Positions 27,606 through 37,953 are shown, numbered from the stretch's first letter. The stretch is 64,000 nucleotides of DNA from Pararhodonellum marinum (GCF_015354735.1 NZ_JACEFJ010000018.1:31147-95146), one strand, 5' to 3'. Numbers and translations: made by a program. The notes: generated from the letters alone by a model not told the origin.

Positions 27606-28331
27606 ATGATAGAGAAACAATTCTCTGACTTACATGCAATTTTCATCAATTGCACGCTGGAAAAATCTCCTAGAATTAGCCACACCTCCCGGCTAATTGA
27701 TGTATCCAAAGGAATAATGGAACGGGAAAGAATATCTGTAGATGAGATAAGGCTGATAGATCACGAAGTGCCTCCGGGACCTTATCCAGACATGTCAGAA
27801 TATGGGTGGGACCAAGATGAATGGCCTTCACTTTTTCAGAGAGTCCTTAATGCGGATATCCTGGTATTGGCAACTCCGATTTGGCTAGGTGAAAAATCTT
27901 CGGTGGCAAAAAAACTTATAGAAAGATTGGATTCGATGAGTGATAAAACCAATGAGAAAGGCCAGTTTATTTACTACGGCAAAACCGCAGGATGTATCAT
28001 TACCGGCAACGAAGATGGGGTAAAGCACAGTTCCATGGGAATCTTGTATTCATTACAACATATCGGATACACCATCCCTCCTCAGGCAGATTGCGGATGG
28101 ATAGGAGAGGTAGGTCCGGGACCAAGCTATGGTGACACGGAATACAAGGGCAAAAAAATAGATCCACCCAAAGGTTACGATTCTGATTTCACCAACAAAG
28201 CCACCACTTTTATGACCTATAATTTGATGCATTTGGCTGCCATGTTGAAGACTAGGGACGGCTATCCCAAGTATGGTAATTCAAGTAAATCCTGGAAGGA
28301 AGGGGAGCGATGGCAATTCAGAAATCCTTGA
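27606..28331 (+). CDS. Flavodoxin-like NAD(P)H-dependent FMN reductase
   Basis: 241 residues from MIEKQF (the frame extends to 27564). LHAIFINCTLEKSPRISHTSRLI is the phosphate-binding loop region and ADILVLATPIWLGEKSSVAKKLIERLD is the flavin ring region of the NADPH-dependent FMN reductase family. AGCIITGNEDG follows. It carries a C-terminal extension to KSWKEGERWQF, typical of this subgroup. It follows the PNPOx-like stress gene on the same strand. Confidence 0.85.
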   Translation: MIEKQFSDLHAIFINCTLEKSPRISHTSRLIDVSKGIMERERISVDEIRLIDHEVPPGPYPDMSEYGWDQDEWPSLFQRVLNADILVLATPIWLGEKSSVAKKLIERLDSMSDKTNEKGQFIYYGKTAGCIITGNEDGVKHSSMGILYSLQHIGYTIPPQADCGWIGEVGPGPSYGDTEYKGKKIDPPKGYDSDFTNKATTFMTYNLMHLAAMLKTRDGYPKYGNSSKSWKEGERWQFRNP

Positions 28332-28841
28332 AAATGGAATCAGATTTATGAATAATAATATACTTGACATTCTCAATTCGATGACTCAAAGCCAAAAAAT
28401 CACAAAAAAACATCGATTCTGAATAGTACATGGCCATTGATCTAATTTAATCACTTTGGCTTGGGATAGTTCAGATAGCACAAAAGCCCTCAAATAAGGA
28501 TTAATTCAAATGTTTTTCATATGCGTTAGAAACCAAAATATTTATGTAAATTTAAAAAATTGATGCTTAAAGATGTTTCATTTTAGCTTCTTAGTTTGAT
28601 TTTTTTATATATTAGTACCGGAGGTCGTAAGCAGAATTTTTTGAGCCAGGAATATACCAAAAGACCATATTTATGAAAGCTGACTGTATGGAAAAAAAAT
28701 TAGAACCATTTAATATCTAATGAAAAAGGGTAGTCTTATTGACAAGTAAATTGTTAACTTCTATGAAGTATGCTTACACTTTTGATATGACTACGCTACC
28801 TTAACACTTATTCAAATCCCAGCAAATATTTCCATTACACG
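28332..28841. other. Intergenic region without recognised gene
   Basis: About 510 bp between the flavodoxin-like gene and the response regulator. No frame with coding character, RNA or repeat seen. It probably contains the promoter of the receiver-kinase pair. Confidence 0.5.
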
Positions 28842-29291
28842 ATGAATGCTACCCAGTTAACTTTACTTCTAGCTGATGATGATCAGGATGATTGTCTCTT
28901 TTTTCAAGAGGCATTGGAAGAAATAAAAATCAATGCAAAATTGACAGTTGTTAATGACGGTAAACAATTGATGGATTTACTTAAAAGTCCTCAGTTTGTT
29001 TTACCTAATGCGCTTTTCCTTGACATGAACATGCCCCGCAAAAGCGGCATTGACTGCTTGAAGGAGATTAGAAAAGATCGAACGTTTAATTCAATTCCTG
29101 TTATTATGTATTCTACTTCTTTTGACCAAGAAGTTGTAAATCAATTGTTTGAACAAGGCGCAACATTTTACATCCAAAAACCTGCAGAATTTTCGTCACT
29201 TAAAAAGGTAATATCCAAATCAATCGATCTGATTTCAGTTTTCGTGACTCCGCAAACTCCCTTAGATAAGTTTGTAATAACCTCTAATTGA
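28842..29291 (+). CDS. Single-domain response regulator (CheY/Rcp1-like)
   Basis: 149 residues forming only a receiver domain. The acidic pocket is ADDD (11-14), the phospho-acceptor Asp61 is in LFLDMNMP, Ser/Thr are at YSTS (90-93) and Lys113 is in IQKP. There is no output domain, so it should act by protein contact. It is 9 bp upstream of the five-PAS histidine kinase. The receiver at 32270 is a clear paralogue, with the same FLDxNMPxKSG and YSTS landmarks. Confidence 0.92.
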   Translation: MNATQLTLLLADDDQDDCLFFQEALEEIKINAKLTVVNDGKQLMDLLKSPQFVLPNALFLDMNMPRKSGIDCLKEIRKDRTFNSIPVIMYSTSFDQEVVNQLFEQGATFYIQKPAEFSSLKKVISKSIDLISVFVTPQTPLDKFVITSN

Positions 29292-29300
29292 CATGGTCGT

Positions 29301-32003
29301 ATGGATAAAGACGGCAAAATATCACCACTTTTAGAAGCCATTACCCAAAGTACTCCGGACCTGATCTACGTTTTTGATTTGAATCATCGTTTTATCTATG
29401 CAAACAAGGCGCTTCTATCCATGTGGGGGCGCACCTGGGAAGAATCTATTGGTAAAAATCTGTTGGAAATAGGCTATGAACCTTGGCATGCTGACATGCA
29501 TGAAAAGGAAATCAATGAAGTTATAGCTACAAAAAAAAACATCCGGGGCGAAGTTTCCTTTACTCACGCCAAACTTGGCAAACGGATTTATGACTATATT
29601 TTCGTTCCTGTTTTGGACACAGATGGCAATGTCGAGGCTGTCGCAGGAACTACCCGTGATATAACCGAGCATGTTGAGGCCAGAAAACAACTGGAAGATA
29701 ACCATCAGCGGTATAAAGAAAGTGAAGAGCGATTCCGGACCTTGGCAAATCATATTCCGCTGATGTCTTTCATTACAGCACCATGCCCGGAAGCAACCAT
29801 CACGTACTGGAATAAGGCCTATCTGGATTACACCGGACAGGAATTTGAAGAAGCTATAGGCAGAAACTGGCATGGCATAGTTCATCCAGATGATTTAGAG
29901 GCAGGATTCAGGATATATCAAACAGCATTTGAAAAACGAAAACCCTTTTCAATTCCATCCTTAAGGATGAAGCGTTATGATGGAGAATATAGGTGGCATT
30001 TTATCTCTGCTAATCCACGTTATTTACCTGACGGCACTTTTATGGGATATATCGGAATTGGAATGGATATACATGAGCAAAAAAAATCCCAGGATGCTCT
30101 AAAAGAAAGTGAAGAACGTTTCAGAATTTTCAGCAACAACATTCAGAATCTGGCCTGGATAGCAGATGGTCAAGGGAATATTTTTTGGTATAACCAGCGA
30201 TGGTTGGACTACACAGGACTTTCATTGGAGGAAATGAAAGGATGGGGATGGCAAAAAGCACATCATCCCGACCATGTTGAAAGGATTGTGGAAATTTCAA
30301 AGAAACTATGGGTGACAAATGAGCCTTTTGAACTCACATTTCCACTTAGGGGAGCTGATGGAACATATCGTTGGTTTCTAACCAGGGGAGTACCAATCAG
30401 AGATGAAACGGGTGAAATTTACCGTTGGATAGGCACCAACACCGATATCGATGAAAAGGTAAAAATTGAAAACCAGTTGAAGGAGCGTGAGGAAAAATTC
30501 CATTCGCTTGTACAAACTTTACCGCAACTGGTATGGGTAACAGATGAAAAAGGCAATGCGGAGTTTTCTTCCCACCGGTGGAAGGAATATACAGGCATTG
30601 AACCCATTAACGAAAAGGATTGGAGAAAAATCGTACATCCAGACGATTTTGACGGAATAAATGAAGCTTGGCTTCAAAGTTTGGAAACAGGTGATGTCTA
30701 TTCATGTGACATCAGGCTTAAAAGTAAAGAAGGGCAATACAGATGGCATTCAGTAAAAGGGCGGCCGGTTTTCGATAAAGATCACCGTATTGTGAGTTGG
30801 GTAGGGGCATTTACCGATATCCATTCAGAAAAAACCATTTCGCAAGAACTGGAGGAAATAGTTGCCTCAAGAATAGCAGATTTAAAAGAAAGTGAAGAAA
30901 AATTTTATAAGCTATTCGATCTATCCCCTGTTTGCAAGACTTTATCAGACATAAAGTCAGGGAAAATATTGATGGTAAATGATGAATTTACCAATGTTTT
31001 TGGATTCACCGCTGAAGAATCTCTTGGTAAAACATCAATAGAATTAGGGATGATTGACCCTACAGCACGGGAAGTCATCATTCAGCAATTAAATTCATAT
31101 GGTAAAATGCAAAACCAGGAAGTTGAATTTATCAGAAAGTCAGGTGAAAAGTTCTCTGCGTTGGCTTCAGCAGAAATTATTAAAATTGGAAACAGCCAAT
31201 ATTATTTAAGCGCAATCAGCGATATCACTGAGCGTAAAATAGCCGAGCAAAATATCGCACAGAAAAACATAGAACTCCAGAAGCTGAACAAAGAACTTCA
31301 ATCCTTTGCTTACATTTCAAGTCATGATTTACAGGAACCCCTTCGCAAAATCCAAACCTTTGCTTCCAGGATAAAAGAAAAAGAAGAAAACAACTTATCC
31401 GAATACGGAAGAGATAGTTTTAAAAGGATGCAGGATGCAGCCAAGCGCATGCAAACACTCATACAGGATTTGCTTGCCTACTCCCACACCTCAAATGTTG
31501 AGAGGAAATTTGAAAGCGTCGACCTCAATAAAATTCTTGAAGAAGTTAAAGATGATTTTTATGATGAAATCATGGACAAGCATGCGATCATTGAAGCCTC
31601 GGAGTTAAGTGTAGTCCACGTCATCCCCTTTCAAATCCGGCAACTCTTTTATAACCTTATAGGCAATGCATTGAAATTTTCAATTCCTTCAAGACCACCC
31701 CATATCAGAATCAAAAGTGAAATTGTATCAGGAGATCATCTAAAAAACGGAAAATTTTCAAAAAATGAACAATATTATCACATTACAGTCGAAGACAATG
31801 GAATAGGTTTTGAACAACAATACAGTGAAAAGATTTTTGAGGTATTCCAACGACTGCATGGAAGAAGGGAATATAGTGGAACCGGCATTGGACTCTCAGT
31901 TGTAAAAAAAATTGTTGAAACCCATAACGGATTTGTTTCCGCCACCGGTGAAATAAACAAAGGGGCAACTTTTGATATTTTTTTGCCAGTAACCAAATCA
32001 TAG
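29301..32003 (+). CDS. Soluble hybrid-free histidine kinase with five PAS domains
   Basis: 900 residues without membrane helices. Five PAS/PAC units lie at about 6-130, 140-262, 266-388, 392-512 and 525-645, each introduced by a KESEERF-type linker. HisKA follows with His in YISSHDLQEPLRKIQ (about 672). The ATPase domain has GNALKFS, VEDNGIGF and GTGIGLSVVKKIVE. It is coupled to the upstream single-domain receiver (9-bp gap) and has no receiver of its own. Ligands are unknown; the PAS units look like generic S-box sensors, and no FMN-LOV Cys motif is obvious. Confidence 0.93.
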   Translation: MDKDGKISPLLEAITQSTPDLIYVFDLNHRFIYANKALLSMWGRTWEESIGKNLLEIGYEPWHADMHEKEINEVIATKKNIRGEVSFTHAKLGKRIYDYIFVPVLDTDGNVEAVAGTTRDITEHVEARKQLEDNHQRYKESEERFRTLANHIPLMSFITAPCPEATITYWNKAYLDYTGQEFEEAIGRNWHGIVHPDDLEAGFRIYQTAFEKRKPFSIPSLRMKRYDGEYRWHFISANPRYLPDGTFMGYIGIGMDIHEQKKSQDALKESEERFRIFSNNIQNLAWIADGQGNIFWYNQRWLDYTGLSLEEMKGWGWQKAHHPDHVERIVEISKKLWVTNEPFELTFPLRGADGTYRWFLTRGVPIRDETGEIYRWIGTNTDIDEKVKIENQLKEREEKFHSLVQTLPQLVWVTDEKGNAEFSSHRWKEYTGIEPINEKDWRKIVHPDDFDGINEAWLQSLETGDVYSCDIRLKSKEGQYRWHSVKGRPVFDKDHRIVSWVGAFTDIHSEKTISQELEEIVASRIADLKESEEKFYKLFDLSPVCKTLSDIKSGKILMVNDEFTNVFGFTAEESLGKTSIELGMIDPTAREVIIQQLNSYGKMQNQEVEFIRKSGEKFSALASAEIIKIGNSQYYLSAISDITERKIAEQNIAQKNIELQKLNKELQSFAYISSHDLQEPLRKIQTFASRIKEKEENNLSEYGRDSFKRMQDAAKRMQTLIQDLLAYSHTSNVERKFESVDLNKILEEVKDDFYDEIMDKHAIIEASELSVVHVIPFQIRQLFYNLIGNALKFSIPSRPPHIRIKSEIVSGDHLKNGKFSKNEQYYHITVEDNGIGFEQQYSEKIFEVFQRLHGRREYSGTGIGLSVVKKIVETHNGFVSATGEINKGATFDIFLPVTKS

Positions 32004-32269
32004 GGTCTGCTCACGAACCCGCTATTTTTCAATCCTCTGACTGCCAAAGGAATCAATCATCATTGGCAAATGCGCCTCAATGTTGCTGAAAAGCAACGAA
32101 TTTAAAATTAACTTTTAGTTGAAATATGGGCAATCATCCAGCTATATTTACAAACATGGACCTCAAAGAGGTAATGTAAATCCACCATTTTTGAATTAAG
32201 AATTATGCACTAAATACGCATATTTTATGGCAAAAAACGGATAAAAAGTTAGGTGGCTTTTTTTAAAAA

Positions 32270-32710
32270 TTAAATGATCATCAAAAAATTATCCTTGTTG
32301 AGTGCAGAAGTATCATACTGAAGATTAGTAGAAATTACTTTTAAAATTACTGATTTTAAACTTTCAAAATCATTGGGTTTATTTATATAAATATTGGCTC
32401 CTCTGATAAAGCATTCCTCTATGTCTTCATCAGAAGATGAGGTAGAGTAAATCACCACCGACAAGGTGTTTAATACTGAAGATGTGCGAATTTCGGATAA
32501 ACATTGGAATCCACTTTTTTCAGGCATGTTCAAATCTAGAAAAATTAAATCGGGAAGTGTGTTTTTTGGTTCATTCAAAAATTTCATCAATTCATTGCCG
32601 TTTTTAACCAATGTAAGTTCAGAGTTCAACTTCAACTGGGATATGGCTTCTTTAAATAAGAGCCTGTCGTCATCATCATCGTCTGCTAATACTATTTGAA
32701 TTTTTTTCAT
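32270..32710 (-). CDS. Single-domain response regulator, paralogue of the 28842 gene
   Basis: 146-residue receiver only: acidic pocket ADDDDDD (9-15), phospho-acceptor Asp59 in IFLDLNMPEKSG, YSTSS near 90 and the conserved Lys in INKPND. It is convergent with the five-PAS kinase and followed upstream by a short AraC-like gene. It may be a second target of that kinase; this is inference from position and similarity. Confidence 0.9.
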   Translation of the reverse strand: MKKIQIVLADDDDDDRLLFKEAISQLKLNSELTLVKNGNELMKFLNEPKNTLPDLIFLDLNMPEKSGFQCLSEIRTSSVLNTLSVVIYSTSSSDEDIEECFIRGANIYINKPNDFESLKSVILKVISTNLQYDTSALNKDNFLMII

Positions 32711-32744
32711 GGAAAGGGATATGGATTTTAAAATTTAATGGCAT

Positions 32745-33302
32745 TTAATTTTGTAAAAGCAAACCATTCCGCCTGGAAATAATTCTGATAAAGGCGGAGG
32801 AGGTTAAGCCAGTTATTTTTTTAAATTGACTGGATAAATGGCCTACACTACTGTAATTAAGCCTAAAGGCGATTTCAGTAAGATTATATTCTCCGCTCAA
32901 TATCATTGTTTTTGCATGTTCGATTTTCTTTAGCATGATGTAATTTCCCAAGGTGGTTAAAGTCTCTTCCGAAAATAAATTGGAAATATAACCATAACTT
33001 AGATTTAACCTTTCTGAGATGTATTGTGAGGTTTTAAATTTATAGCTGTCTTCACTCAAAATATATTCATCTACAACATCTTTGATCCTTTGGACCAGCT
33101 GCTCTTTTTGATTTTCCTGAATAAAAATCCCATATTCAAGAAAGTTAGATTTTAATTGCTCATATTGTTTGTTACTGAGTTGATTTAAAATCTCAATTTG
33201 GCCGGAATTGGTAAACGTGAAATAAAGACCTAATTTGGTGATTTCATTTTCAATAACTTTTTTGACAACCGAATGCGTGTGGTATCCAAGTACTAATTTC
33301 AT
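32745..33302 (-). CDS. Short AraC-type regulator with degenerate HMA-like N-terminus
   Basis: 185 residues. The first 70 follow the length and strand pattern of the heavy-metal-associated-like domain that precedes AraC HTHs in a Bacteroidota family, but no CxxC is present (GYHTHSVVKKVIENEITKLGL). The C-terminal double HTH is standard (LNLSYGYISNLFSEETLTTLGNYI, LTEIAFRLNYSSVGHLSSQFKKITG). It lies 34 bp upstream of the receiver gene on the same strand. Confidence 0.8.
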   Translation of the reverse strand: MKLVLGYHTHSVVKKVIENEITKLGLYFTFTNSGQIEILNQLSNKQYEQLKSNFLEYGIFIQENQKEQLVQRIKDVVDEYILSEDSYKFKTSQYISERLNLSYGYISNLFSEETLTTLGNYIMLKKIEHAKTMILSGEYNLTEIAFRLNYSSVGHLSSQFKKITGLTSSAFIRIISRRNGLLLQN

Positions 33303-33764
33303 ATGTATTTAATTGATGTTGTTTTAACCAAGATAGGTCTATGTATTAGATATAATTTTAAGGATTTGCCGCCTATCTATCAGAATTAATTTTTCAACTA
33401 CTTAATTTTAGTTGGTACATTTAAATTGAGGTTTCATACTCAAAATTAAACATTTCATATTATTTTTTGATTATAAATTTTTACAATTAATTGTGTTTAT
33501 ATGAATTGATTCATATTTGGGTGGTCCAAATTTTATATTATGTTAATATGTTGTTTTAATAAAAAAATTTAAATAAAAAATAATTATTTTATTATTTATA
33601 ATCTATTAAATATAAATAAATAAAGAAGATTAGAACTTTATTGAAAAAAGGTATATGTCATTCTTTTGGATTACCCGATTAAATTTAAATATGACTATAT
33701 CTTCTTTAATAAAATTCATAAGTCTTAATATTGGAATAAAATCAGGAAAGACTCGGTTGTTTTG
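33303..33764. other. Very AT-rich intergenic region
   Basis: About 460 bp, with long A/T-only stretches around 33540-33640. It lies upstream of the AraC-type gene and after the sigma-54 activator. No gene or RNA seen. Confidence 0.5.
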
Positions 33765-35183
33765 TTAATAAGGTATGTTCATCAATTTCAGTTTGGAATA
33801 AAGTGTTTTTCTGTGGATGTTTAATATTTGAGCAGCTTTGGTTTTATTGAAATGGACTTTCTTCATGACCTCGATGATCCTTGAATATTCAGCCTTGAGC
33901 GCGGTAGATCTTAAATCATATTCATCAAAACTTGGAAAAAGTTCTTGAACCTCCTTCCCATTCACTTGAAGAGATTGGTTTTTTTGTATACCATGGATGG
34001 ATTGCAATATATGATCAGGCAGTGTCTCTTTTTGAATTAAATTATCTTCCCCCGGAAACAAACACATTCCTCTGATTACATTTTTGAGTTCACGCAAGTT
34101 TCCAGGCCAATGATATTCCTGAAGGCGGGCTTCCACTTCCATCGATAGTTTAAGTTTTGGACTTTTTAGTTCTTCACTGGTTTGTTTAAGAAAAAAATCA
34201 ATGAATAATGGCAATTCGCTTTTTCTTTCTCTTAGGGCAGGAACTTTTAATACATATTCGCTTAACCTGAAATAAAGATCTTCTCGAAAAAAAGAATTTT
34301 TAGATTTTTCCAGTAAATTCTCGTTGGTCGCAGTAATGACCCTAACGTCAGTTGGTATTTCTTTATCCCCGCCAATTCTTCGGATTACCTTTTCCTGAAG
34401 TGCCCTGAGAAGCGCCATCTGAATATCTAACGAAAGATTTGCAATTTCATCCAAAAAGATCGTTCCCCCATTTGCCTGCTCAAAAAATCCAACTTTCTGA
34501 GAAATTGCTCCGGTAAAGGCACCTTTTTCATGACCAAATAACTCACTTCCTGCAATTTCCTTGGATAAACTGCCACAATCTACCGCAATAAAAGGCATTA
34601 CTTTTCTGGGGCTGTAGGCATGAAGTAAGCGCGCAATGGATTCTTTGCCTGTCCCGGTTTCCCCTTGAATGATCACGGAATATTTGGTATCTCCAACCCG
34701 TTTGATTTTATTTAACATTTCGGTTGTTTTTCGGCATTGACCAAAAATCAATCCCAAATCGGTTATCGGATCAAGGACATTTAATTCCTCTTTTGGGACA
34801 GCCTCGTTAACTTCCTTAGGTCCTGATTTTCCTGTAGAGGACTTAATGGCTTCCAGTAACTCATCAGGATTAAGTGGTTTTGAAATGAAATTCAGGGCCC
34901 CTTTCTGTATGACGCATACCGCATTCTTCAGGGTCACCTGACTGCTCATGAATATAACCTCTGTTTTAGGACAAATTTTTTGAATTCTATCTAAAATTTT
35001 TATTCCTGAGATGTCCGGCAGATGGTATTCAATGATCGTAAGATCGAAGTGCTTTTCTCTTAAAATTTCCAATGCATGAATGGCATTGGAAGTAGTTTCT
35101 ACATCGTAATTGTTTTTGGTAAGAAATTTGTTTAATAAATTACAAATAGAGATTTGGTTATCGATGATCAGGATGTTTTTCAT
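33765..35183 (-). CDS. Sigma-54-dependent response regulator (NtrC family) with Glu in place of the phospho-acceptor Asp
   Basis: 472 residues. The receiver (1-115) keeps Asp8, Ser80/81 and Lys102 (SKPLNP), but the acceptor position in LTIIEYHLPD is Glu52, and the second pocket acid is Asn9. The AAA+ domain has Walker A GETGTGKE (174-181), the sigma-54 contact loop GAFTGA (221-226) and FLDEIANL. A Fis-type HTH ends the protein (NKTKAAQILNIHRKTLYSKL). Glu at this site can mimic phosphorylation in other NtrC-type proteins, so this activator may be constitutively on or respond to something else. No partner kinase overlaps it; the divergent kinase at 35770 is a neighbour. Confidence 0.9.
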   Translation of the reverse strand: MKNILIIDNQISICNLLNKFLTKNNYDVETTSNAIHALEILREKHFDLTIIEYHLPDISGIKILDRIQKICPKTEVIFMSSQVTLKNAVCVIQKGALNFISKPLNPDELLEAIKSSTGKSGPKEVNEAVPKEELNVLDPITDLGLIFGQCRKTTEMLNKIKRVGDTKYSVIIQGETGTGKESIARLLHAYSPRKVMPFIAVDCGSLSKEIAGSELFGHEKGAFTGAISQKVGFFEQANGGTIFLDEIANLSLDIQMALLRALQEKVIRRIGGDKEIPTDVRVITATNENLLEKSKNSFFREDLYFRLSEYVLKVPALRERKSELPLFIDFFLKQTSEELKSPKLKLSMEVEARLQEYHWPGNLRELKNVIRGMCLFPGEDNLIQKETLPDHILQSIHGIQKNQSLQVNGKEVQELFPSFDEYDLRSTALKAEYSRIIEVMKKVHFNKTKAAQILNIHRKTLYSKLKLMNIPY

Positions 35184-35769
35184 GATATAGGTGCAGGGTA
35201 TGTTGTCATAATGTAATATTCAAACTTTTGGGAGTTCCTTTTGGAATCTATAAATCTAAGAATATTGTAAATCGCTGGTGTTACAAGACTTGTATGCCAG
35301 CTTGTAAAATTCTAAGGTTTTTGATTTTTTGTCACCATGAAAGATGATTTTTCCAATGAATTTGAATTAATCCAATAAATAAATTTTGATTTTTTTGCAA
35401 ATTATGATGATTGTATTCAATGAAGTTATTATACTTTGTTAAGGCAATCAACTCATCAATCAGGCATCCTTTATATATTTGAACTTAGACCAAAGGTGAG
35501 GTGTAGTGTAAACGTTGCTGGGGTCAATTTCGGACAAAATTTTATGGAACTGTAACTAAAAATGTCCAATCTATAATTATAGGTTTTTTGTACTGTTTTG
35601 AAAAATTCATTTATTCGGTGAATTCATAGAAGTTTTACATTTTGGGCCAAAAAATCAATTTTATAACTTAATCATAAATTGTTGCACCATTGTTGTTCAG
35701 TTTCTTCTACGATTATACGTATTAATCTCGGTAATTGTATGATGGAAGTGTACAGACAATCCAAGTATC
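35184..35769. other. Intergenic region between divergent regulator and kinase
   Basis: About 590 bp. I looked for a sigma-54 TGGCAC-N5-TTGC element and did not find a convincing one. No RNA or gene recognised. Confidence 0.45.
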
Positions 35770-37953
35770 ATGCTCAATAAAACAAAGAAACTTCATTTCA
35801 GGTCCTTTGCTATTACGACATTGATCGTTACGGCTGTGTTGGTACTTGGCTTTCTGCAATTCCACACCTATCCTAATGATCCGACAAGGTCTGATGCCTC
35901 AAGGCAATTGCAAAACGAATTGTCTGGGCTATCGCATGAATTAAGGGATTTGGAAAATGTGGTCCTTTTTTCAGAGGATGTATCCCATGCAGCCCGTTTG
36001 GATCATTTTTGGGAATTAAAAGAAGTGGTTCAAAATCGGTTATCAGCACTGACCTATTTCATAGATAGAACATCGCTTGAAAAAGCAGATTTAAATGGAC
36101 TGGAGACCATGACCAATGCATTCTTTAATTTTCATCAAACATTTTTAGTCGAAAGATTTCAATCCCAGGATGAATCCTATGATTTTGACACCTTCACTCT
36201 TTCAGAACTGAGCATTATAGGATTCATTTCCGATTTAAGCATAAAAGAAAGTAAAGCTGTTTTGGACTCAAGCTTTGAATCCAGGAAATTTTGGGAAATC
36301 TATTTCTATTCCTCGATGGGGCTATTGGCATGCCTGTTTATTATTGGATTTATTTATCACAAAGTAATTAAAACTGAGTTGGAAAGCTGTGATGAACACA
36401 TTTTTCAGAATAAAATCAACCAAGAAATATTCGAACATGCTGAAAGAATCGCAGGCCTGGGACATGGCTACATCAATCTGGATCAGAAAAAAATTGTTTT
36501 TTCATCAAATCTTTACAGGATCATGGGATACGACCCCTTGGCTTTTCCCCCTTCACTTCAAAGTTATATTAAGCATATTCACAAAGAAGACAGAAAAAAA
36601 GTTTTGGAAGCCTTAAAATCACTTTCCCTAACGAATGAATCTGTCCAATTGAATGCTAGAATTGTCTCTGATTCAGGTGAAATGAAGCAGGTAAATCTAT
36701 TAGCCGTTCTACGGATTGAAAATAAAGACCGAGCCATGATTTTGGTCAATCAGGATGCCACATCAGAAATTGAAATTCAAAATACTTTGAAGGAATTAAA
36801 TCAGAATTTGTCCTTGCAAAACAGGATTTTCAAGCATGTAGAAATTATTGCATCTATAGGCTACTATGCATTCAACCCTGAAGCCGAATCCGTTATTTTT
36901 TCTGACAACCTATATCGAATGCTTGGTTTCAAACCGGACTCCTTCAAAGCCTCCAAAGAAATGTTTCTCACTTATGTGAAGGAAGAAGATAGAGAATCTG
37001 TATCCAATTTGCTGGAGCCAAACCCAATTGTTAAAAGTAAGGGGAATGCCCCAGTCCAGATAAAAACCTGCTATGGCGAGATCAAATATGTCAGTCTCAG
37101 TAGAAAATATTTTGTGAAGGAAGGTGGAAAACTTTTGTTGATTACTCTTAAGGAAGTGACGCAAGAGGTTCTTGCAAATAAAAAGCTTGAACTTCAAAAC
37201 AAAGAACTGCAAAGGATCAATTCCGAACTTGCTTCATTTAATCATATCGCAAGCCATGATTTACAGGAGCCTCTAAGAAAGATCCAAACCATGATTTCTA
37301 TGCTGAGTGGTTTAGAAGAATTGAAAATTTCTAAGAAAGGAAAAGAATATTTTTATAGAATACAGAGGTCTGCCAATCAGATGCAATTGCTTATTCTTGA
37401 TTTGCTTCAGTTTTCAAGATTGTCACTTACTGACAAAATTTTTGAATTGAATGACCTTAACCATATTTTAAGGAATGCATTGGATGAAATTACCTTATTC
37501 ATTGAAGAGAAAAAGGCGGACATCCAGGTTTCTGAACTGCCAGTTGCCGAAGTGATTCCCTTTCAGATTCAGCAGTTATTTAAAAATTTATTGTCTAATG
37601 CTGTAAAATTCAGCAAGCCTGATGAGCCAAATACCATCCAGATATTTTCTGAAAATCCAACACCTGAAGAATTAAGTCAGTTTTCAAATCATGATGAAGA
37701 AGAATTGATAAAAGTCGTTGTCAAAGACCAAGGAATTGGATTTGATCAAACTTATGCTAAATCCATTTTTGTTATTTTTAACCGGCTCCATGGTAAATTA
37801 GAATTTCCAGGATCGGGAATAGGGCTTGCGATTTGCAAAAAAATAATCGAAAACCACGATGGAATCATATCTGCTAAGAGTGTAGCGGGAAAAGGGGCCA
37901 CATTCACTTTTTTAATTCCAAAACGCCGAAATATGGCACAATCGGAAAAGTAA
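35770..37953 (+). CDS. Membrane sensor histidine kinase with two PAS-like domains
   Basis: 727 residues. TM1 is about 12-30, a helical periplasmic domain about 31-176, and TM2 about 177-200. Two PAS-like repeats follow (EHAERIAGLGHGYIN and KHVEIIASIGYYAFN, each with SDNLYRMLGF-like strands). HisKA has His in FNHIASHDLQEPLRKIQ (about 495), and the ATPase domain carries NAVKFS, VKDQGIGF and GSGIGLAICKKIIE. It has no receiver. It is divergent from the sigma-54 activator. The kinase core is closely related to that of the five-PAS kinase. Confidence 0.92.
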   Translation: MLNKTKKLHFRSFAITTLIVTAVLVLGFLQFHTYPNDPTRSDASRQLQNELSGLSHELRDLENVVLFSEDVSHAARLDHFWELKEVVQNRLSALTYFIDRTSLEKADLNGLETMTNAFFNFHQTFLVERFQSQDESYDFDTFTLSELSIIGFISDLSIKESKAVLDSSFESRKFWEIYFYSSMGLLACLFIIGFIYHKVIKTELESCDEHIFQNKINQEIFEHAERIAGLGHGYINLDQKKIVFSSNLYRIMGYDPLAFPPSLQSYIKHIHKEDRKKVLEALKSLSLTNESVQLNARIVSDSGEMKQVNLLAVLRIENKDRAMILVNQDATSEIEIQNTLKELNQNLSLQNRIFKHVEIIASIGYYAFNPEAESVIFSDNLYRMLGFKPDSFKASKEMFLTYVKEEDRESVSNLLEPNPIVKSKGNAPVQIKTCYGEIKYVSLSRKYFVKEGGKLLLITLKEVTQEVLANKKLELQNKELQRINSELASFNHIASHDLQEPLRKIQTMISMLSGLEELKISKKGKEYFYRIQRSANQMQLLILDLLQFSRLSLTDKIFELNDLNHILRNALDEITLFIEEKKADIQVSELPVAEVIPFQIQQLFKNLLSNAVKFSKPDEPNTIQIFSENPTPEELSQFSNHDEEELIKVVVKDQGIGFDQTYAKSIFVIFNRLHGKLEFPGSGIGLAICKKIIENHDGIISAKSVAGKGATFTFLIPKRRNMAQSEK

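Noticed and set aside
32082..32097. GTTGCT-GAAA-AGCAAC hairpin between the five-PAS kinase and the convergent receiver
   Set aside because: Only a 6-bp stem without a T-run; too weak to call a terminator.
35184..35769. Sigma-54 promoter for the divergent kinase
   Set aside because: No convincing TGG-N9-TGC spacing was found by eye.
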